This document shows positions 7,878 through 14,900 of a stretch of DNA of 51,293 nt, one piece after another; positions within the stretch are counted from its first letter, which is position 1, and each line of letters starts with the position of its first letter. The translations under genes and the position numbers were made by a program. The notes below the pieces were generated by a model that was given only the letters and a program-made list of their open reading frames with translations, had not been told where the DNA came from and ran no database searches. The DNA comes from Oscillospiraceae bacterium (GTDB taxonomy: Bacteria > Bacillota_A > Clostridia > Oscillospirales > Oscillospiraceae). Location: assembly GCA_017408725.1 (NCBI GenBank), contig JAFQUA010000014.1, positions 1-51,293 on the forward strand, written 5' to 3'.

Positions 7878-8429
7878 TCAAATGTTTTTATTCTTCCCGT
7901 AAAAAATCTTGCCTTTTTTCAGATTCTTACGATAAGCACATTTGATTGCCATGTCGGAATCTGGGTGGATACATTTCATCGCATCACTGCATGCTTCATA
8001 TCTGGAGCAGCATCCAAACTCCACGGGGAAGGTATCAATCTGTGCGGCAAGGATTTCACACAGGATAGCTTCATACAGCCGCACATCATCCACCGAGCTA
8101 AGAGAAATACGGCAATAGCTGGGATCGGACGAAAGAATCTTATATGCTGTTCCATCGGGAATACGATCTTCATACTTGGACGGGACAGACAGATAGTGCT
8201 GTTTTCCCCGGAAGCAGATTCGACAGAAAATGCAACTCTCATTGAGTAGATAGACAGAACTGTACTGGGACTTTTCAGCATTGCCCGCTCTAAAGAAAAT
8301 GCTTTTGGGAGCTAAGTTGTCTTTTGCTAAAGTTGCCTCCAAAGCAGACTTTAGCAGTTGGAAAGCACCCTGTTCTTTCTCCAAATAGTCGGCATTTTCA
8401 TACAGATCATCAAAAGATATTTGTTCCAT
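7878..8429 (-). CDS. Conserved Cys-rich protein, partner of the exonuclease
   Basis: This protein of 183 residues starts at the ATG at 8429 behind AGAGGG, supported by the promoter at 8481-8509; a longer frame starts inside the promoter. The N-terminal 130 residues are of an unknown alpha/beta type. The C-terminus has a Cys/His cluster, GCCSRYEACSDAMKC-x-HPD, followed about ten residues later by another Cys and by GKIFYGKNKN, which I recall as a recurring C-terminal module in clostridial proteins, often beside nucleases. Its regular Cys spacing suggests metal or Fe-S binding (inference). It lies 23 bp before the exonuclease gene. Function unknown. Confidence 0.78.
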   Translation of the reverse strand: MEQISFDDLYENADYLEKEQGAFQLLKSALEATLAKDNLAPKSIFFRAGNAEKSQYSSVYLLNESCIFCRICFRGKQHYLSVPSKYEDRIPDGTAYKILSSDPSYCRISLSSVDDVRLYEAILCEILAAQIDTFPVEFGCCSRYEACSDAMKCIHPDSDMAIKCAYRKNLKKGKIFYGKNKNI

Positions 8430-8480
8430 AAAGCATCCCTCTTTCGTAATGTCTTTTGCGTTTTGAATCCCGATAATCCA

Positions 8481-8509
8481 ATAATACCACAGAAAATACA
8501 GCAATTCAA
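8481..8509 (-). promoter_or_regulatory. Promoter of the Cys-rich protein / exonuclease operon
   Basis: On the minus strand TTGAAT, a 17-bp spacer and TATTAT lie about 50 bp upstream of the start at 8429. Confidence 0.6.
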
Positions 8510-8571
8510 TGGTACATTAGCCTGGATAATTTGATCGGGGAAATAAGTCAGTTTATGCTTGTTATAGTAGT

Positions 8572-8678
8572 GGCAAGCAATGCATTTGTACATACAAATT
8601 GCAAAAACCACCCATTTCCGCTCCAGCGGAGATGGGTGGTTTCGTGCTTGTTGGGAGGTTTCCCAATCCCTCACAAAC
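8572..8678 (-). repeat. Structured repeat, copy B (inverted relative to copy A)
   Basis: Read on the minus strand it matches copy A: a CCTCCCAACAAGC block, a hairpin (8605-8615 with 8632-8642, AAACCACCCAT/ATGGGTGGTTT), GGTTTTT, a TGTAC stretch, and GCATTGCTTGCC at 8572-8583. The hairpin also serves as a terminator for the HEPN-like gene that ends at 8760. No gene is seen in 8505-8759. Confidence 0.75.
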
Positions 8679-8759
8679 GCAGAAAATTCTGCGGCTACGC
8701 GATTCTACGAATTGCTAAGAATAGATAATATCGATTAACTTACCCTGCTCCTATTTTGA

Positions 8760-9647
8760 TTAGAGCGAAGCACTCATTGTATAAGAAACTGTTCCTTGCT
8801 CATCATCCAGAATATCATCTGCTATAATAATTCCATATTTCAGCATCATGTGTACTACTGCCCATATTTCATCAAAGCGATATTTATATTCTACCTTTTC
8901 TTCTACCAAATCACGTGCAATTGTATAAGAGGAAAAATCCGGTGCGCCATAAATACCACCGTTAGAAATCAGTTCTGCTATTTCGTGTGCTAAATTCGAT
9001 TCGCGAACTGCCTTTTCATAAGAAAAACCTTGGAGCGGATCACATTCAAAACCATACACTTCATCAGCACCAGTAGGATCTCCCCAATACGGCAATAACC
9101 ATAAATCATAGTCATCTTTTCTCAGCGGTCTCCAGTTTTCCAGCACTCTATAAAAGCGAACCATAAAGTTATGCAAAACGCAAAAATCTGCTTCTGATAA
9201 AAAGCTATCTTGGTGAATTGCAAAATGTGTTTCATCATTGCGAAGTTGTTGTAAAAGGTTTAGTTCATCTTGCAAGGACTCATTTTGTGCCAAGCTGTCT
9301 TTAAGAATCTGCTGATGATGCGTTTTCAGTTTCTCAAAAGCAATCGATGCAAATTTAGCAGTGTCCTCCTTTGGTAAAGCTCCAAAAAAGTGGTTTAAGT
9401 CCGATGCGTTTGAATAATCTTGAATGAGTTGCTCATTCCCTTTTTTCAGTTTTCCGCGGACTTCAGCAACATCATGATTGCCGTCATTAATCATCATCTG
9501 CTTCATAAATAATTCGACTGCATTATGCAACGATGATACAAAGTTCTTTTGGTATTGAAGTGTGCATTTACCATCTTTAATGTCCTTGCAAATGCGGATT
9601 GCTGCTGCCCACGCTTCAAATGCATTATCCAGTAATACTTGTCGCAT
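8760..9647 (-). CDS. HEPN-like protein downstream of Fic
   Basis: This 295-residue helical protein starts at the ATG at 9647 with AGGAGG. I do not recognise a named family. Around residues 136-141 it contains RNDETH within LLQQLRNDETHFAIH, which fits the R-x4-6-H motif of HEPN ribonucleases, and the upstream helix SLHNAVELFMKQMM also looks HEPN-like. HEPN proteins often act as toxic RNases in toxin-antitoxin and abortive-infection systems. Here the gene follows the Fic gene by 29 bp and shares its promoter. Whether the pair is a toxin system, or both respond to the same signal, cannot be told from sequence. Confidence 0.7.
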   Translation of the reverse strand: MRQVLLDNAFEAWAAAIRICKDIKDGKCTLQYQKNFVSSLHNAVELFMKQMMINDGNHDVAEVRGKLKKGNEQLIQDYSNASDLNHFFGALPKEDTAKFASIAFEKLKTHHQQILKDSLAQNESLQDELNLLQQLRNDETHFAIHQDSFLSEADFCVLHNFMVRFYRVLENWRPLRKDDYDLWLLPYWGDPTGADEVYGFECDPLQGFSYEKAVRESNLAHEIAELISNGGIYGAPDFSSYTIARDLVEEKVEYKYRFDEIWAVVHMMLKYGIIIADDILDDEQGTVSYTMSASL

Positions 9648-9676
9648 AGTGCCTCCTAACAAAACATAGAATTTGA

Positions 9677-10660
9677 TTATTGGTTGGATTCTGCATATCC
9701 CCAAGACTTACCGATTCTGATTTTTTGAAGCTTACCTTCATCCGTAAATTTTGAGAGAATTCGGCGTGCTGTTGCAGAGGATACATCGAACAATTGGCGC
9801 ACATCAGTATTGGTAATCGCATCATTCTTTTTCAAGAATCGTTCAATCCTATACCAGCGCAGTTCATCGGTGGTCATACTCTCAGCAGCACCAGAAGTCT
9901 GCACAGCTTCTATCAATGCTTCCTGGATAGCGGACAGCATGAACTCGATAAAGGCCGTAGACGCACCCTCATAGTTGGAGCGGTTGATTGCAGCATAGTA
10001 TTCATCCTGCCGATCATGGATGATAGATTCCACCGGGAGCCACGCAAACATAGGCTTCCACTGAGTCAGCAGCAGGGTATGCCAAAGCCTGCCAATTCGT
10101 CCGTTGCCATCAGCAAAAGGATGGATCACTTCCAGTTCGTAATGAAACACGCAGCTTTTGATCAGCATATGAATATTGCTTTCCTTGATCCACTTCAGCA
10201 GTTCCATAGTGAGTCCCGGCGCATAATCCGGCAGAGTGCCGAAATGAAGAATGTTGCCCTGCTTGTCCACCACACCTACCGGACCAGAGCGGAAGCACCC
10301 GGATTCTTCGGTCAAGCCTTTGGTCATAACCGCATGGGCATTCAGTAGATCGTCCACAGAATAGGGATTCAAGGAATCCATTATTTCGTAGATCTCATAT
10401 GCATTCTTAACTTCGGCAATATCCTTGGGTGGAGCGATGACCCGCTTACCGTTCAGCACAGCAGTAACCTGTTCCAAACTCAAAGTATTCTGCTCAATTG
10501 CCAGGGAGGAATAGATGGTGCGAATACGATTAGTCCTGCGCAGCATGGGGTTCGTAGTCAACCCTGCCACAGCATTAACCTGTCCGACCAATTCCGCAAT
10601 CTCCGCAATTTTATCAAGAATGGAAGTTGTAATCTCGAAGGGTGGTTTCTTGTTGTACAT
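9677..10660 (-). CDS. Fic-family AMPylase-type protein with C-terminal winged helix
   Basis: This 327-residue protein has the full catalytic motif HPFADGNGR at residues 180-188 inside a Fic domain, which transfers AMP (or another nucleotide moiety) from ATP to target hydroxyls. An N-terminal helix SSLAIEQN near residues 51-58 matches the position of the inhibitory alpha-helix, although the residue after Glu is Q rather than G/N. The last 60 residues (NTDVRQLFDVSSATARRILSKF) form a winged helix-turn-helix. The start at 10660 has GAGGTGA. The winged helix, together with the palindrome over the promoter, suggests self-regulation (inference). It is first in an operon with the HEPN-like gene. Confidence 0.9.
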   Translation of the reverse strand: MYNKKPPFEITTSILDKIAEIAELVGQVNAVAGLTTNPMLRRTNRIRTIYSSLAIEQNTLSLEQVTAVLNGKRVIAPPKDIAEVKNAYEIYEIMDSLNPYSVDDLLNAHAVMTKGLTEESGCFRSGPVGVVDKQGNILHFGTLPDYAPGLTMELLKWIKESNIHMLIKSCVFHYELEVIHPFADGNGRIGRLWHTLLLTQWKPMFAWLPVESIIHDRQDEYYAAINRSNYEGASTAFIEFMLSAIQEALIEAVQTSGAAESMTTDELRWYRIERFLKKNDAITNTDVRQLFDVSSATARRILSKFTDEGKLQKIRIGKSWGYAESNQ

Positions 10661-10680
10661 GACGCATCACCTCACACCTA

Positions 10681-10739
10681 ATTATAACAGTTCATCGCTC
10701 ATTTATCAACCACGAATGATTGATGAAATGAGCGATGAA
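10681..10739 (-). promoter_or_regulatory. Promoter and palindromic operator of the Fic operon
   Basis: On the minus strand TTGATA, 17 bp and TATAAT lie at 10709-10681. A perfect 14-bp inverted repeat (TTCATCGCTCATTT at 10691-10704 and its complement at 10726-10739) spans the -35 box, with one arm inside the spacer. A protein bound there would block RNA polymerase. Confidence 0.7.
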
Positions 10740-10764
10740 AAAGTAGTATGATAAATTCGTTTGG

Positions 10765-11286
10765 TTATTTCATTGCATCTAATACCTCTTGCCAATACTG
10801 TGCTTTTTCGTAGGGAAGGAGTCGTGCATAGCATTCTTCAAAGAATAGCTGCTTGATTTCTTTTATGCTCTTCTGTCCGATATTGCGGATATTCAGCAAC
10901 CCGTTTTCTATAGACAGAACTTCTTTTAGTGAGCTGAAGGTATGGATATTGGCACGTTTTAGACCATTAGATGAACGAACAGTAAGATTCATTTCATCAA
11001 TGCTCAAATCTGCAAGTCGAATGTTGTAAGGAACGAGTGCATCATGGATGCCCAATTGGTGCAATGCAGCTAGAACACCGATGCGATCTGCTTGCTCCCT
11101 CATGGAGACTGCTCGTTCTGTTACATTGGGAGGAACATAACCATTTGGGTTCTGTCGGGGATGATCCTGCTTGCCCGGTGTCCAGCATATCCAAAGTTTG
11201 CCTGCCAGATAATCCTGATATGATCCTTCATCCAAAGAGAAGGTTCCCCAGTGGGTCGTTACTACATATCTTGCGCCATTTCTCAT
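10765..11286 (-). CDS. Stand-alone RNA polymerase alpha C-terminal-domain-like protein
   Basis: The product is 173 residues. Residues about 105-160 read like the alpha-subunit CTD: SIDEMNLTVRSSNGLKRANI, then TFSSLKEVLS, and IRNIGQKSIKEI, the helix-hairpin-helix that binds UP elements and activators. The N-terminal 70 residues (RYVVTTHWGTFSLDEGSYQDYL) are a different, unrecognised module. The start at 11286 has AAGGAG. The gene has its own promoter at 11511-11538 and a leader of about 220 nt with a SAM-clan riboswitch-like fold. A role as transcription modulator is inference. It may not be a defence gene at all. Confidence 0.78.
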   Translation of the reverse strand: MRNGARYVVTTHWGTFSLDEGSYQDYLAGKLWICWTPGKQDHPRQNPNGYVPPNVTERAVSMREQADRIGVLAALHQLGIHDALVPYNIRLADLSIDEMNLTVRSSNGLKRANIHTFSSLKEVLSIENGLLNIRNIGQKSIKEIKQLFFEECYARLLPYEKAQYWQEVLDAMK

Positions 11287-11329
11287 ATTTTTGACTCCTT
11301 TTCTGTCAGTCCTCCCGAAAAATAGGCGC

Positions 11330-11441
11330 AAAAATACCCGTCGCGAGACGAGTCACATCCTATCGTACAAGCTTTGGCACCTTTCTCTCCGGGAGGTTGC
11401 CGTGCGGTCATCGGGCTTGTCCCTCGCGCATCTCTTATAGG
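11330..11441 (-). promoter_or_regulatory. SAM-clan (SAM-I/IV-like) riboswitch candidate with downstream hairpin
   Basis: Read on the minus strand from 11441: P1 CCTAT pairs with ATAGG at 11363-11359. Then come AAGAG, P2 outer TGCG/CGCA, the GAGGGAC-AAGCCC-GATGA kink-turn region, P3 GGCAACC/GGTGCC and the conserved GTGCCAA. The P2 loop ACAAGC is complementary to GCTTGT after P3, the usual SAM-clan pseudoknot. There is no P4. A hairpin follows P1 (ACTCGTC/GACGGGT, 11353-11336) and runs into ATTTTT. It is either a terminator or the P5 of a SAM-I/IV type, whose loop bases TCTC could pair with GAGA in the P3 loop. Confidence 0.7.
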
Positions 11442-11510
11442 TTATGATTAAGTTGTAATAGCGCCGCTAGCAAGCGCAGCATCGATTCGCGAAAATCTCT
11501 GCTTGTCTTT

Positions 11511-11538
11511 ATTATACACATGTTTCAAAATTTGTCAA
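11511..11538 (-). promoter_or_regulatory. Promoter of the riboswitch / alpha-CTD-like gene
   Basis: On the minus strand a consensus TTGACA, a 16-bp spacer and a consensus TATAAT are present. Transcription would begin near 11504, giving a leader of about 218 nt before the start at 11286. The leader's first part also holds a GC-rich hairpin near 11461-11480. Confidence 0.8.
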
Positions 11539-11581
11539 ATCGGGGCAACTTGTCTCCCTAATTGGATACTAATAGTAAGAC

Positions 11582-11621
11582 CATCTCCAGATGAGCAGAG
11601 TAGTTTGCTCACCTGGAGATG
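11582..11621 (-). terminator. Hairpin at the end of the long defence operon
   Basis: CATCTCCAG-TGAGC pairs with GCTCA-CTGGAGATG just after the stop at 11630. A long T-run is lacking, so its strength as a terminator is unsure. Confidence 0.55.
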
Positions 11622-11629
11622 TTTTGCTG

Positions 11630-11956
11630 TTACTTCTTTTTCTTGTCTATTGTGGTATGCGTACTGCCAAAGAAACCGGGGGTGCTTTTGCCTGTGCTGC
11701 GTCCCTTGGAATCATAGTGATGCGTGCTTCCGAAAAGGCCAGGAGAGGATTTTCCGACTGCACGATGATTATTGTCATAATGCACCGTACTTCCGAAAAG
11801 ACCAGGGGAACTCTTACCAACAACCTTTCCGTTGGTATCGTAATGAACGGTACTGCCAAACATTCCAGGAGCGCTCTTACCTACAACTTTGCCCCTCTCA
11901 TCGTAGTGGACAGTAGTGCCGAACAGACCGGGTTTGCTTACAATCTTCTTTGCCAT
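11630..11956 (-). CDS. Small 20-residue-repeat protein
   Basis: This 108-residue protein is made of about five near-identical 20-residue units, consensus GKSSPGLFGSTVHYDxxGKV, with a basic start (MAKK) and a KKKK end. Each unit has PG-x-FGxTxHYD, a pattern suggestive of short beta-hairpins like those of MORN or YD-type repeats, but I do not assign a family. The start has AAAGGAG. It lies 30 bp after the stop of the giant helicase and could be the last gene of that operon. No enzyme motif is present; binding or a structural role is possible (inference). Confidence 0.8.
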   Translation of the reverse strand: MAKKIVSKPGLFGTTVHYDERGKVVGKSAPGMFGSTVHYDTNGKVVGKSSPGLFGSTVHYDNNHRAVGKSSPGLFGSTHHYDSKGRSTGKSTPGFFGSTHTTIDKKKK

Positions 11957-11986
11957 ACTAAACGCTCCTTTAGGGCAACTATTGTA

Positions 11987-14900
11987 TCACAGATTATCAG
12001 CAATCGATTTGACCGCATAGGGCTTTGCGTATCGCAAGTTGGAATCGCTTACATAGATGGTGTCTTCTGCTATGGGCTTATTCCACATTGCGGGATAGAC
12101 AACAACCTTCTTTTTACAGAAGGGACCCTCCGCCAATATGGGAGTCGTTTGAATATCCATATGGATACCGGATATCTGTAGAATTTGCTCCAAGGATTTC
12201 AGTAAATACTGCTGCTTGTGGACAGGAATTGCCGGTGCTCTAACACCAGCTTCGCCCCAAGCTAATAACTCAAGCGCGGCATTACGATCCAAAACACTAT
12301 GGATGTATTGGTTGCGGTAATGTTTTAAACATTTATGGCAAGCACTATCGCAAGTACAACCAGACAGCAGTTCTTTTGTTTTTGCAAGAAGCTTTTGAAT
12401 AGAAGATTCAATACTAACAGCATAGCCAGCACCGCTGGAAAGACTATCATACAGATAGATGTCAACAAAATCTCCATTTCTGTTGTGTCTAACACGATAA
12501 CCAGTCACCAGTTCTGTGAACTCAATATCCAATTCCTGACATGCTGCTAATCTCAATGCTTCAGCAAGCGATTGACCAGCTCTATTCAACCAGGAGTTTC
12601 GCTGAGGATTGATGTCAATCTGGTTCTTATCCAAAGCAAATTCAAGGACAAGCATATCGGTAATGAAATCATAACCTAGATTGACGTTATCAGTTTCTAC
12701 ATGCCTACACTTCGTTTTATTAAATCTTGAACGATATGGCCGCAGAATATCCTTCAGTACAACGGGATCATCACCGGGCATAGCAGCACCGCAGTCGCAG
12801 CAGATAGTAAAGCCCTTGCTACCAGTGCCTTTATTAAGCATTATGATTCGCTGATTAGGACGAACAGCCATTCTGATGTTAGCACACCCTGCAATCTCCT
12901 CAACATCATCAGCATCAGGAAGCGTGGAGTACAACGGCTGTTGAATTGCCGTATATTCTTCGTTTAACTGTGCAGTTTCAATTGAAGTGGCATTTCTGGG
13001 AGCAAATCCCCAGGGACGCAACATAGGGAGCATGGAGGTTAATACAGAATTACCGCAGAACGGGCAGCTATCATACCCATCTTCTTCAAGACCGAACCAA
13101 CCGCATTGATCGCACTTTCGCACGGTCTTACGATAACTTGCATCATTGATAAATGCTCTAGCAGGCGAGGCAGCAGTACGTTCGCTTCGTCCGCTACCAG
13201 GATAATAAAGACCACCGATTTGATATGTCGTTTTATCAACAACGATAGCTCTGCCTGGTGCATACTCTCCGATAGCAACATCTAAGCCACGCTCAACCTG
13301 ATATTTAACCTTTCCGTTGACGTCCGAAATATAGGTGCTAACAACATTTTTAGGGAAGGAATAGGTTGGGATGATGCCTTCTTCATACAGCGCATCTAGA
13401 AGAGCCTTTTTTCCATTGTCGCTGCTGTCATCTGTTTCAAATAGTTCAGGATGATCATCTCGTTTTTGCTTGAGCGCAGCAAGCGCATCCTCAAGAACAG
13501 GCTTATAACTTGCGAGTGCCTCTTTTGAAGAAGCAGGAACAAGGATATCGGTCTCAGAGATTTCATACATATCCAGGAACCCAGAGAAAGGTGCGAGATG
13601 ATTATCGAGAAAATCTATTGCAGGAATTGCATCTAGGCTTTCCGCACGCATTCTCAAATATGCTTGCAAGGCAACCATACCAAGATGACGCTGGACGATT
13701 TTTTCGCTTTCGATATCAATCCAAGGACGTCTGGGATCACCTCTAAACATGGGCACCGGATTTGCAAAGTATAGAGAATCATGGGGACCGTCTTCACAGA
13801 AGGTAACGATTGTAGATAAGCTAGATCCGCGACGACCTGCACGACCTGCACGCTGCTGATAGTTCTCTCGCATCGGAGGAATGTTTCTCAAACCAACAGC
13901 AACCAGTGAACCGATATCAATACCTACTTCCATTGTAGTTGTGCTACTCAAAATATCAACCGGTGCTTCTCCTGCCTGGAGGAAGTCTTGGAATCGAAGC
14001 TCGTACTGCTCTGTCCTGGACCAAAGTTCATCGCGCTGATCTTTGTGGGACAACTGAGCAGTATGTTCTTCTGTGTCAATTACACGAATAGTTTCGCCTT
14101 GCAATGCGTCATCAATTGGTTTGCGCCAGAAATCAAGTGCATCAATCTCTGACTCCAGCATGGGATGTATTTTCTCACACTGACAACTGGGACACTTTGC
14201 ACGTAGCAAATATGGCGTAAGTTCGGAACAGCGTTCGCAACGGTACCATGTGTGGGTTAAGTCAAACCGGGGTTTTACACGGGATAGATCAATGTAATAC
14301 TTTCCGTTAGATGTTTGCCCTTCATCCATAAATGTTTCGCGCAAAATACGTCCCCATGTCATTGCGATGGAATCGTTATCATCCCAGCCCATAATACCAC
14401 GGATGTCAGATGAGAACTTTTTATCCTTATCAATGCCATAGCCTACATAATTAGGACGTACTTTTTCTCGGATCACATCAGAAATGGTATGTCCAAGAAC
14501 AACAGATGTGTCACAGGTTGAAAGAATCCAGGCATTAAACAATTCCATGAACTCGTCTTCTGTAACCTCAATTCCGGCTTCCTCCAGAGCATCAATTGCT
14601 TCCCATTTTGCAGCATCTGTGGGTTCAATCCAACTAAGCGCTGAGTCTACAAGCGTGTTATAACCACCACAATAGAAGCGAAGAAGTTGCTCTTTCATTT
14701 GTGTGGGAGCATTATCAATGGTAAATCTGGGTGAGTACTCCAGACGGCGTTTCTTTGCCCGTGTATAGTTCTTGAGTGCTTGTCCACCGTGTTCAATCAA
14801 ACGAGAACGTTGCTTTTCAGTTTCACTGTCGTGGAAAATCTGCACATGGTTTTCCACTGCCGCCATAGCAAAATAATCATAGAAGAAGTTCATGGATTGT

